A stretch of DNA of 64,000 bases from Adhaeribacter rhizoryzae. GTDB lineage: Bacteria; Bacteroidota; Bacteroidia; Cytophagales; Hymenobacteraceae. Each line of letters starts with the position of its first letter. The first letter of the stretch is position 1. This document shows, one piece after another, positions 8,654 through 16,284 of the stretch. The position numbers were made by a program, and so were the translations under genes. The stretch covers positions 1 to 64,000 of the forward strand of contig NZ_VWSF01000016.1 of assembly GCF_008629685.1 (NCBI RefSeq). The letters run 5' to 3'. The notes beneath the pieces are model-generated. The model saw nothing but the letters and a program-made list of their open reading frames with translations, did no database searches and was not told where the DNA came from.

Positions 8654-9106
8654 TTATTTCAAATCTTTAAAATAACCAATGTTCGCATCATCTGTAATTT
8701 TTACCAGGAAGTTCTCTTTTTCATTTCTCAGGTTTACAAAGTAAGCTTCGTTGTTGCCAGTGTATTTGATAATTTCGCCCATTTGGTAACCCGGATAATG
8801 CTTAATCAGGCTTTTAATGGCAGTTGCCGGCAATTGGGTAACTTCTATCAGTTGGGTAGTAGCTACGTACTCGTTTACGCGGTTGTAAAAGGCAGTCATT
8901 TGTACGCCGTCTTTCACAAATGTAGCTTTCTTAAACCTTGCAGATGAAGACCATACCACGTTTTCGGCATCGGCAAGCTCGCTCGAATATTTAACTTTAG
9001 CGGGAGCGTTGTTTTTAGCTTCTTTTCCTTCGTCGTTAACGGTTTTGGCAAATGAGCCCACTGATAACCCCGTCATCAATAAGGCAGTGTAAATAACTTT
9101 TTTCAT
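8654..9106 (-). CDS. Secreted PepSY-like protein (beta-lactamase-inhibitor-like)
   Basis: This 150-residue protein has a signal peptide MKKVIYTALLMTGLSVGSFA and a mature domain of the type called putative beta-lactamase-inhibitor-like, PepSY-like (PF11396), common in Bacteroidota. Typical parts are the ENVVWSSSARFKKATFVKDG block and the second half, LPATAIKSLIKHYPGYQMGEIIKY. The link to beta-lactamase inhibition is structural only, and the real role is unknown. It is a periplasmic or secreted single-gene unit with its own promoter (9130-9161) and terminator, which suggests strong independent expression. Confidence 0.8.
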   Translation of the reverse strand: MKKVIYTALLMTGLSVGSFAKTVNDEGKEAKNNAPAKVKYSSELADAENVVWSSSARFKKATFVKDGVQMTAFYNRVNEYVATTQLIEVTQLPATAIKSLIKHYPGYQMGEIIKYTGNNEAYFVNLRNEKENFLVKITDDANIGYFKDLK

Positions 9107-9692
9107 AATAGTAATATTTATTTTCGTTACAAATGTATGCTACTATTACGTGTATGTCAATAAAAAAGCTGTTTTTTTAAATTTAATTTAGAATAAATCG
9201 AAACTATTTAAAAATATATCAAAATAGATGGTTGAGATTTAATGGCTCAAAATGGAACATTGCTTTTGCCGTATATTTTCTAATATTATTGTTTAGTAAT
9301 ATAAAACTAAAGTTAAAAGGTTCGAATTTTGAATCATTTACAAAATATAAATTGTATTTAGCCATTATGTTGTAAAAAATGCAGCTAAATCAGTTTTTAA
9401 AGCTTGTTGTTACAGCAGGAGCCGGGTAGTTAATTTTTAAGAACCCGCAATAACTGCAAAGCAGATATTATAATTATGGTTTGGCAGGAGGGCATTGGGG
9501 TGGTATAAGCTGGAATTAACCCGATTTTCGGTAATTAGAGTAAGGTTAATTCTGCATTTTATCTTTTACCTTTGTTATAAATTTGGCAACGCCATCGGGT
9601 AATTAAACAAAAATCAAAAATTCGGTTCGGTAATATAATCTGCTATTGGTAATTGCGCTTAACTGTTACCGTTTGGCGCTCCTGAAAAATTA
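9107..9692. other. Divergent intergenic region
   Basis: This is an AT-rich divergent gap between the PepSY-like gene and the outer-membrane protein gene. Apart from the promoter at 9130-9161, I see no gene, RNA or repeat in it. Confidence 0.5.
9130..9161 (-). promoter_or_regulatory. Bacteroidota-type -33/-7 promoter
   Basis: On the minus strand TACATTTG matches the -7 consensus TAnnTTTG exactly (9137-9130). ATTG (9161-9158) lies 20 bases upstream as the -33 element. It drives the PepSY-like gene starting at 9106. Confidence 0.75.
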
Positions 9693-10262
9693 ATGAAGAC
9701 AATTGGTTTATATTTATTATTAGGGATGTTGGGAATATTTGCCGGGCAACCAATTGCCTGGGCACAGGTGCCAGCACCCAAAATTCAGGTGGGTAGTTCG
9801 CTGAGTACGAGTTTATCTTATACCGGCCTGGGCGTTTCGGCGGGGCTAAGTGTTAAAAGAAATAACCTGGCTTTAACGGTTGGCCCCCGTTTTTTGCTCA
9901 CCGATAGTTACCGGCTGGCTTCCGGGCCCTGGGGTGGCGCAGCAGCTTTCTATTACTATACTTCTTTTTCGGCTAACCAACGGTTGCAGGGCTTTGCCAA
10001 CATAGATTACCAGAATTCTTTTCAGCGGCCTTACTGCCCCACCGGCGATTGCAGTGACAAGCGCAATATTACCCACGAAATAAGTTTGGGCTACGGTTTA
10101 CAATACAGCCTGAGTGCACGGCTCGCCATATTTAACGCTATTAACGTGGGCCTCTACCACGAGTCGGTTTCCAGTCGTTTCCGCGACGATAATTTGCAGG
10201 TGCAGGGTTTAAATATGCTGGTTAAATTAGGGCTTGCTTATCACTTCGGAAATGAAATTTAA
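9693..10262 (+). CDS. Small outer-membrane beta-barrel-like protein
   Basis: This 189-residue protein starts with a signal peptide (MKTIGLYLLLGMLGIFAGQPIAWAQ). The mature sequence alternates polar and hydrophobic residues in strands such as KIQVGSSLSTSLSYTGLGVSAGLSV, NLALTVGPRFLL and LNMLVKLGLAYHFG, as expected for a small outer-membrane barrel of about eight strands. Two cysteines (YCPTGDCSD) sit in a putative loop. It shares the end of its frame with the next gene (ATG at 10252 before the stop at 10260-10262), so the two are probably translated together. Function is unknown. Confidence 0.7.
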   Translation: MKTIGLYLLLGMLGIFAGQPIAWAQVPAPKIQVGSSLSTSLSYTGLGVSAGLSVKRNNLALTVGPRFLLTDSYRLASGPWGGAAAFYYYTSFSANQRLQGFANIDYQNSFQRPYCPTGDCSDKRNITHEISLGYGLQYSLSARLAIFNAINVGLYHESVSSRFRDDNLQVQGLNMLVKLGLAYHFGNEI

Positions 10263-11121
10263 ACAAGCATGCTTGCTACTGGCGGCTGGTTTGGCAGGGT
10301 TAACTGGGTGCGAAAAAATAGAACCAGCTAAGATTCAGAACCTCAACAATGGCAAAATATTGGTTATCGGGCATGGTGGCGGCGGCTTTCAGTCGTACTT
10401 TAACCCGTTGCCGGCCAATAGCCTGCTTGGTATAAGCCAAGCCATTGAGGGTTTGCAAGCAGATGGGGTGGAAGTGGACGTGCAACTTACCGCCGATAAC
10501 CAATTAATTTTGTACCACGACGAATTTCTGCAAAGCCAAACTAATTGTTCGGACTGTATCTCGGGCCAGACGGCCGAAGAAGTTTTGAAATGCCGCTACA
10601 ACCGGGATGTAAGTAATTCTTTAAGAAATCAGGAAAGACTAATTACCCTGGAAACGGTGTTGCAAAAATTTGCCGGCTACCCGCAAAAGCCCCAAATTCA
10701 TATTGATATTAAACTGCTGAATAGCTGTAATCTAAAGAAAGTACCCCACGTTGTGGATTTTGCAGAAGCTATTGCGGCCTTAATAAATAAATATAATGCT
10801 TATTCCTGGACCCACGTAGAAACCAGTTCGGTGCTGATGGTACAAGCGTTACAGGCCCAGGATAGCCGTTTGTGGATATCGCTTTATACCCGATACCCCG
10901 ATACCGATATTCCGGTGGCGGTGCAATTAGGCGTTAAAGGTATTACAGTGTTTAGCTACGAAATTACCGGCACCCAGGTACAGGAAGCGCACCGGCAAGG
11001 TTTATTTGTAACGGTACTCGGTATAAAATCGCGCAGTGGCTTGGTAAAAGCTATTCAGAAAAACCCCGATGCCATTCAAACCGATAATATTCCGCTTCTG
11101 ATAAATATTCTGCACGATTAA
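10252..11121 (+). CDS. Glycerophosphodiester phosphodiesterase-like lipoprotein
   Basis: The start at 10252 is preferred over 10234 because it gives a clean lipoprotein signal (MKFKQACLLLAAGLAGLTGC), for 289 residues. The mature part follows the GDPD TIM-barrel: a first-strand histidine in VIGHGGGG, then GVEVDVQLTADNQLILYHDEFL, which contains the E-x-D pair and the HD pair that bind metal and act in catalysis, then HIDIKLL. The usual HRG motif reads HGG and ENT reads ANS, so the phosphate-binding arginine is missing at its normal place. It probably hydrolyses glycerophosphodiesters or a related substrate at the envelope. It overlaps the upstream barrel gene by 11 bp. Confidence 0.78.
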   Translation: MKFKQACLLLAAGLAGLTGCEKIEPAKIQNLNNGKILVIGHGGGGFQSYFNPLPANSLLGISQAIEGLQADGVEVDVQLTADNQLILYHDEFLQSQTNCSDCISGQTAEEVLKCRYNRDVSNSLRNQERLITLETVLQKFAGYPQKPQIHIDIKLLNSCNLKKVPHVVDFAEAIAALINKYNAYSWTHVETSSVLMVQALQAQDSRLWISLYTRYPDTDIPVAVQLGVKGITVFSYEITGTQVQEAHRQGLFVTVLGIKSRSGLVKAIQKNPDAIQTDNIPLLINILHD

Positions 11122-11188
11122 GTACTGATGTTTGAGGATTTAAATAAAGATTAAATTTTACCTTGCTTTGGTTTATTGATCCAAATCT

Positions 11189-11263
11189 TATCATTCAGGA
11201 GGAACCTATTTGGTTACTTGCTAAATAGTTTCCTCCCGGAATACTTGTATTCCCAGAATGATA
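11189..11263. repeat. Dispersed palindrome, family 1 copy with an extra hairpin
   Basis: Ends TATCATTC/GAATGATA flank GGAGGAACCTATTTGG and a complementary AAATAGTTTCCTCC. A small extra hairpin (GGAATACTTGTATTCC) is inserted near the right end. It lies between converging genes and may double as a terminator. Confidence 0.7.
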
Positions 11264-11370
11264 GAGCGTGAATTACTTATACTTTTAATTCTTTACGTGT
11301 TAGTATCTGAGAAATAAAACGGTTTCTAAATATTGAAGTCAAGGTTGGATTTACCTTCTTGCCGGAATAT

Positions 11371-12465
11371 TTAAGTGCCGTTGCTGTTTTCGTCTTTGCC
11401 CAGTAGGTAGCCGTAGGGCCGGAGTTTATTTACGTGGTCGAAAATAACTTTGGCAATGCCCAGGTACGGAATAACCAGAATCATGCCGGCTACACCCCAA
11501 ATAAAGCCCCCCAGCAGCAAGCCTATAATAATGGCCATAGGGTTTAGCCGTACCTTGGCGCCGGTAATATTAGGCGTTAGAAAATAGCTTTCGCTTAGTT
11601 GCACCACCAGAAAAAATATTCCAATAATTAATGGCATAGACCACGAATCGCGGGTAATTAACGCATAAACCACCGGAATAAGGCTGCCGCCCACCGAACC
11701 CACATAGGGTATAATATTTAAAATACCCGCCAGTATCCCGAAAAACAAAGCGTGCTCCAAACCAATTAGCATCAGCCCCAGCGTATTTACCACCGATAAT
11801 ATTAAAGTTACCAAAAATACCCCGGCAATATACGAGTTGGCTACCTGGGCAATATCGTTAATAATGGCGCTGGGGTGGCTGGTGCCCTCTGCCGCTACAA
11901 TCAAGTACGGGTCGTGGTGCTGGTAAGCGCCAAACAGCATGTATACAAAGTTTTTGAGTTTGGTCCGGTAAAACAAAAACACCGCCGTTAAAATCATTAC
12001 CAGAATAAACTTTATCAGAATAGTGCCGGAAAAACGAAGTACAGTTTTTAAAGAAGAAGCTATTGTTTGCACCGATATTTTCAGCTCCTGCCGGATGTAT
12101 TCCATCTGCTGCTGATTGGTGAGGTTAAATTTATCTATAATAAAGGCGTGGATTTGTTCTAATTTATCGGCCAGGGTTTTACCCAGTTCCGGAAGGTCGT
12201 TGGTGAGGTTGCCAATTTGGTTAATGAGTAAGATTAGTAAAATTACCAGCACAATTACAATGGCAATAACACTAATAACTGCGGCCCACAACCTTGGAAT
12301 ACCCCATTTTTCGAGTTTATGGCTAACGGGCACCAGCAACATGGCAAATAAACCGCCAATGGCCAACGGTTTTAAAAAAGGCGCGCCCAAGTGTAAAAAA
12401 CTAAAAAACAGCAAAAATGCCAGCATAACCCGGTTAAATTTCTGCAAAGTAGTAGGCCTTGCCAT
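11371..12465 (-). CDS. AI-2E/PerM-family membrane permease
   Basis: This 364-residue multi-spanning protein has the PerM/YdiK-type layout. Two hydrophobic hairpins open the protein (VMLAFLLFFSFLHLGAPFLKPLAIGGLFAMLLVPVS). A soluble helical stretch follows at about residues 90-150, then the C-terminal conserved core with GILNIIPYVGSVGG and NPMAIIIGLLLGGFIWGVAGMILVIPYLG, the best-known signature. Some relatives export autoinducer-2 and others are Na+/H+ antiporters, so the substrate is open. The gene is monocistronic; its 3' end faces the palindrome at 11189. Confidence 0.88.
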   Translation of the reverse strand: MARPTTLQKFNRVMLAFLLFFSFLHLGAPFLKPLAIGGLFAMLLVPVSHKLEKWGIPRLWAAVISVIAIVIVLVILLILLINQIGNLTNDLPELGKTLADKLEQIHAFIIDKFNLTNQQQMEYIRQELKISVQTIASSLKTVLRFSGTILIKFILVMILTAVFLFYRTKLKNFVYMLFGAYQHHDPYLIVAAEGTSHPSAIINDIAQVANSYIAGVFLVTLILSVVNTLGLMLIGLEHALFFGILAGILNIIPYVGSVGGSLIPVVYALITRDSWSMPLIIGIFFLVVQLSESYFLTPNITGAKVRLNPMAIIIGLLLGGFIWGVAGMILVIPYLGIAKVIFDHVNKLRPYGYLLGKDENSNGT

Positions 12466-12703
12466 TTTGGTTTAGGTTAAGGGTGCATTCGGATGTACTG
12501 ATTACATCTTTTTTAGTTATTGTAAGCTAAATAATAATTGTAAATCGTTAATAAATAAGAACTTGTTAAAATATCAGCTAAATTAACTGCACATTACCTT
12601 ACGCCAACAACAAACCCGCACCAGCGGGAATTAACCTTAGCACAAATGAGGTTATATAGAAAGAAACTCGTATATTAAATATTATTTAGGAAAGGAGATT
12701 ATT

Positions 12704-13378
12704 ATGAAGTGGCTATATAGTATTCAACAAAAATCTAAAACTGCTCTCTTGTTGCTGGCAATAGTAGTTACCATTATGGGTAGTAATTTTTTAGAGAAGA
12801 AATATTTTACCGATATAAACGAATCGGTTTCGTCTATTTACAACGACCGGCTGATACCGGCCGCCGAGCTTTTTCATGCCAACGATATTATGTACAGAAA
12901 GCGGTTGGCTTTGGAAAAATATTTGATTAACCCGGCCAGTCAGGATTTTCGATTAATTAAAAAGCAACTGGCGGCGCATAACAGCCAAATAGATTCGATT
13001 ATTCTGGCTTACGAATCTACTTACCTGGTAGATGAAGAAAGTACCAGTCTGAATCATTTTAAAGCCAGCGTGCGCCAGTACAACAAATTAGAAACCGAAT
13101 ATTTAACTAATAAAGAAAGCTTAGCGGCAGATACCTACGAGAAAGAAATGGGGCCTTTGTTTTTAGCTATTCATAAAGATTTGGTGCAGTTGAGTAGTAT
13201 TCAAACCAGCGTGGGCAAAGAATTAATGAATGGCTCCCAGCATATTTCGAGTGGCGCTTACATGATTAGTAACCTGCAAACGGCTATTGTAGTAGTAATT
13301 ATGCTAGTGGTATATGGCTTGCTGTTAACCTCCCGCACTTTAATACCCAAAAAATTTCAGAAATTTCACTTAAATTAA
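12704..13378 (+). CDS. Membrane protein with four-helix-bundle sensor domain, no output domain
   Basis: In these 224 residues, an N-terminal membrane helix (ALLLLAIVVTIMG) is followed by about 150 residues of helical extracytoplasmic sequence of the MCP four-helix-bundle type (SVSSIYNDRLIPAAELFHANDIMY, where RL-PA is typical). A second membrane helix follows (AIVVVIMLVVYGLLL), then only a short basic tail. Chemoreceptors and histidine kinases normally continue with HAMP and signalling domains; here the protein stops. It may be a stand-alone sensor or partner subunit. A strong Shine-Dalgarno (GGAAAGGAG) lies just upstream of the ATG, unusual in this window. A terminator follows. Confidence 0.72.
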   Translation: MKWLYSIQQKSKTALLLLAIVVTIMGSNFLEKKYFTDINESVSSIYNDRLIPAAELFHANDIMYRKRLALEKYLINPASQDFRLIKKQLAAHNSQIDSIILAYESTYLVDEESTSLNHFKASVRQYNKLETEYLTNKESLAADTYEKEMGPLFLAIHKDLVQLSSIQTSVGKELMNGSQHISSGAYMISNLQTAIVVVIMLVVYGLLLTSRTLIPKKFQKFHLN

Positions 13379-13415
13379 ATAAGTAAGAAGTTTTAAGTGA
13401 TAAGTTATAAGTAAT

Positions 13416-13451
13416 AAAGACGTTCCCCGGCTAAGAGGAACGTCTTTTATA
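13416..13451 (+). terminator. Rho-independent terminator, possibly bidirectional
   Basis: AAAGACGTTCC (13416-13426) pairs perfectly with GGAACGTCTTT (13437-13447), followed by T-rich sequence. It serves the gene ending at 13378 and may also stop mreB transcripts from the other strand. Confidence 0.88.
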
Positions 13452-13500
13452 TTTTATAAGGCTTTGTATAAAAGCAGCCTAAATAAATAAGGCGCCGGTT

Positions 13501-14523
13501 TTAACGCATTAAAAAGTTAAAGCGGCCTACGTTTTTCAGGGCTACGCCGGTACCCCGGGCTACCGCGCGGAGCGGGTCAGGGGCAATATGCACCGGCAGT
13601 TTGGTGCGGAGCGAAATGCGCCGGTCCAGGCCGCGCAGCAAAGCTCCGCCGCCGGTTAAGTACATACCGTTCTGGTAAATATCCGAAGATAATTCCGGGG
13701 GCGTAATTTCCAGCGCTTTCATAACGGCTTCTTCAATCTTGGCAATCGATTTATCCAGGCACTCGGCAATTTCAGAGTACGTTATTTTTATTTCCTTCGG
13801 AATACCCGACATCAGGTCGCGGCCCAGTACGGCAATATCATCGGGTGGTTCCTGTAGTTCGCTTAGCGCCGAACCTACGGATATTTTTATCATTTCGGCC
13901 GTACGAATACCAATCATGAGGTTGTGCTGCTGCCGCATAAATTGCATTATTTCGGAGTCGAAGGTTTGGCCGGCAATCCGGATAGACTGGTCGCAAACAA
14001 TGCCGCTCATGGCAATTACTGCAATTTCGGTGGTGCCGCCGCCAATATCTATAATCATGTTGCCGGTAGGTTCTTCTACATCAATGCCAATGCCAATAGC
14101 GGCTGCCATGGGCTCGTGAATGAGGTAAACTTCTTTCGCACCGGCAATTTCGGCAGAGTCGCGGATAGCTCTTTTTTCAACCTCGGTAATACCCGCCGGA
14201 ATGCAAACCACCATGCGCAACGACGGCGAAAACCAATGCCGTTTCATGTTTACCATTTTTATCATGCCCCGAATCATGTGCTCGGCCGCATTAAAATCGG
14301 CAATAACGCCATCGGTTAAAGGCCTTACCGTTCGTATATTTTCGTGGGTTTTCCCTTCCATGCGCATGGCTTTATGCCCAATGGCCAGTACTTTGTTGGT
14401 AGTACGGTCAAAAGCCACAATTGCCGGTTCATCTACTACTACTTCATCGCGGTAAATAATTAATATATTAGCAGTACCCAGATCAATGGCTATGTCGTGC
14501 GTTAAAAAATTGAAAAGACCCAT
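13501..14523 (-). CDS. mreB: Rod shape-determining protein MreB
   Basis: This 340-residue actin-like ATPase shows all MreB signatures: phosphate-1 DIAIDLGTANILI (about 9-21), the connect-1 region with LIHEPMAAAIGIGI, phosphate-2 MIIDIGGGTTEIAVI, and the adenosine motif YLTGGGALLRGLD. MreB forms filaments under the inner membrane and guides lateral cell-wall synthesis. Its usual partners mreC and mreD are not downstream here: the next gene converges from the other strand. The copy is therefore solitary and may be a second MreB or an unlinked one. Confidence 0.94.
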   Translation of the reverse strand: MGLFNFLTHDIAIDLGTANILIIYRDEVVVDEPAIVAFDRTTNKVLAIGHKAMRMEGKTHENIRTVRPLTDGVIADFNAAEHMIRGMIKMVNMKRHWFSPSLRMVVCIPAGITEVEKRAIRDSAEIAGAKEVYLIHEPMAAAIGIGIDVEEPTGNMIIDIGGGTTEIAVIAMSGIVCDQSIRIAGQTFDSEIMQFMRQQHNLMIGIRTAEMIKISVGSALSELQEPPDDIAVLGRDLMSGIPKEIKITYSEIAECLDKSIAKIEEAVMKALEITPPELSSDIYQNGMYLTGGGALLRGLDRRISLRTKLPVHIAPDPLRAVARGTGVALKNVGRFNFLMR

Positions 14524-14928
14524 GCAATACTTTTTAAACCGGTAATAAATATTTATTAACTATACTAACTCTGTACAACGAAAGAATAGTATATGTTAGT
14601 AAGCGCTTGTGCTGTAGCAGCAGCCGGGCTTAGGCGGCAGTAACGTTTCAGCGGTTTGATTCAGAGGAATATAACTGTGTAAATACCACGAAAAAAAATC
14701 TGCCAACCCTTTTTACCAGCTTGCTTCTAATGGGTGCAAATATAATTTATTTATTCCTGATGCCCGAAATATTTCGGCTTTTGGCTCAAAAGGTTAGCGG
14801 TTAAAGAGTTTGCTGTTCTGGGAGCAAGGCCAGAATATTCCGTTGCAGCCATTCTGTTATATTTTTAACCGGGTTATAATCGGTAGCAGCTGCAATTTAT
14901 ATTCAGCTAAAAATTAACCCAAGCTTTT
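14524..14928. other. Intergenic, upstream of mreB
   Basis: This gap of about 400 bases carries the mreB leader at its left end. No ORF, repeat or RNA recognised. Confidence 0.5.
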
Positions 14929-15429
14929 TTACGCCAGCCGCACAACATCGCCTACTTTAAGTAACCCGCCTTGTAAAATGCGGGCCGTAATGCCGCCGTG
15001 GCCGCGCATGGCATTGTAGCCGCCGGGGCCCAGGTTTTCTTCCATGCGCGAGCACGGATGGCAAAGGCCGGTATATTCGAGCAAAACTTCGCCTACCCAA
15101 AATTGCCGGTCTTTCAGGGCTAATAAATTTAAACCCGCTACTACCAGGTTCCGCCGGATTAAGCCAGGGTCCAGGTTAGGAATATTCATTATCGCGGCTA
15201 CAGTAGTTAAGTGTTCGGCCTGAATAAGGGTAACTTGCCGTTTGCTGCCGGGTTTACCTGCGTAATGGTCGCCGGCCAGGTGGCGGTTGGTTAGGGCTTC
15301 TACGGTGGTAACCGCAACAGGCGTTTGGCGGCGTTCCGGCCGAATGCCAATCCAGGTGATGCGCCCGGTTTGGGGCATTGTATCCATGAGTTTACCCAAA
15401 ACAGAACCTTCGGAAGCCGGAAATGCCAT
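14929..15429 (-). CDS. MOSC-domain protein
   Basis: The ATG at 15429 (MAFPASEGSVLGKLMDTMP) is preferred over 15507, whose extra 26 residues look like leader sequence; this gives 166 residues. The MOSC beta-barrel is recognised by GDHYAGKPGSKRQVTLIQAEHL (about 66-87), RRNLVVAGLNLLAL and the conserved cysteine in TGLCHPCSRME, followed by GHGGITARILQGG near the end. MOSC proteins handle sulfur carried on cysteine, often linked to molybdenum cofactor sulfuration or N-hydroxylated substrates. No molybdenum genes lie nearby. Cytosolic. Confidence 0.85.
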   Translation of the reverse strand: MAFPASEGSVLGKLMDTMPQTGRITWIGIRPERRQTPVAVTTVEALTNRHLAGDHYAGKPGSKRQVTLIQAEHLTTVAAIMNIPNLDPGLIRRNLVVAGLNLLALKDRQFWVGEVLLEYTGLCHPCSRMEENLGPGGYNAMRGHGGITARILQGGLLKVGDVVRLA

Positions 15430-15900
15430 GTTGATTTTTTTAACTTTATTAGAATACCGCCTTGCCTGGCTTAATGTTTTTAAATCTAAATATCTGCTAT
15501 TACGCAAAAGTTAATAATAGAATTTTAAGTAATTCACACGTGTCATTCAGGAGGAACCTATTTAGCAAGCAGCCAAATAGATTCCTCCTGAATGACACAA
15601 GTGGGCTCAAGACAAAAGTTCATCTTTCCCGAATTATTGTGTAGCATCAGTAAATAAGAAGGCTTTAGAACAAAATAAAAGCCATAATCTATCGGAATTT
15701 GTTAAAAATAATTAATCTACTTTTAGGCTTTAATACAGGTGTTTTTAGCCTATTTTTGGCCAGTAGCTAGCGTTACAAGTGGCCTAATAATTTTCTGCTG
15801 AACGGCTAAACCAGCTTTATTATTGTGTTTGTCTTTTCAGAATATTCTCTCATATTTGAATAAATAATACAAGGTTTTAAACTGATTATTATATATATCT
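15430..15900. other. Divergent intergenic region with palindrome
   Basis: This 471-base gap lies between the MOSC gene and the small membrane protein gene on the other strand. It holds the family-1 palindrome at 15540-15598. The remainder is AT-rich with nothing I can name. Confidence 0.5.
15540..15598. repeat. Dispersed palindrome, family 1, best-preserved copy
   Basis: GTGTCATTCAGGAGGAA on the left and TTCCTCCTGAATGACAC on the right are perfect complements. CTATTT/AAATAG extends the stem past one mismatch, closing on a loop of about 13 bases. As RNA this would be a very stable hairpin. Here it lies between divergent genes, so it is not simply a terminator. Confidence 0.85.
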
Positions 15901-16284
15901 ATGCTAATATTTCTGGTCGAAGTAGCGCTAATTCTGTTTTTAGTAGTAGTTTATTTAAGAAAAGAATTAGAAATAAGCATGCGGGACTTTCGGCACGGCG
16001 ATGTTATTTGGGTACGCGATCGTTCTTTAAAACCCGAGCGCGCCGTACTGTCTAAATGGAACGGAAAAACGTTTTGTTATATGCTGGATGGTAGTTGCGA
16101 TTTACGGTTTAAAAAGTGGTTTTTCCTGGCCCGAAACGAATCTTACCAGGAACGGGAAAAGGAGAATGCCAATTTAGATAATAAAATTAAAGTTACCGGC
16201 CTGGCTGGTTTTAGCCGGGCACAGGCCTGGCAATTATTTCTTATTTATTTTCTGCTCCCTTGGCAAAAGCCACCGCAAACCTAA
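15901..16284 (+). CDS. Small membrane-anchored protein, unknown function
   Basis: This 127-residue protein has an N-terminal membrane helix (MLIFLVEVALILFLVVVYL), then a charged domain with FRHGDVIWVRDR and FCYMLDGSCDLRFKKWFF, which could be a small SH3-like beta barrel. A second hydrophobic stretch near the end (AWQLFLIYFLLPW) lies over the 3' end of the opposing helicase gene, with a 44-base overlap. The last 15 codons are therefore less certain than the rest. I recognise no family. Confidence 0.55.
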   Translation: MLIFLVEVALILFLVVVYLRKELEISMRDFRHGDVIWVRDRSLKPERAVLSKWNGKTFCYMLDGSCDLRFKKWFFLARNESYQEREKENANLDNKIKVTGLAGFSRAQAWQLFLIYFLLPWQKPPQT

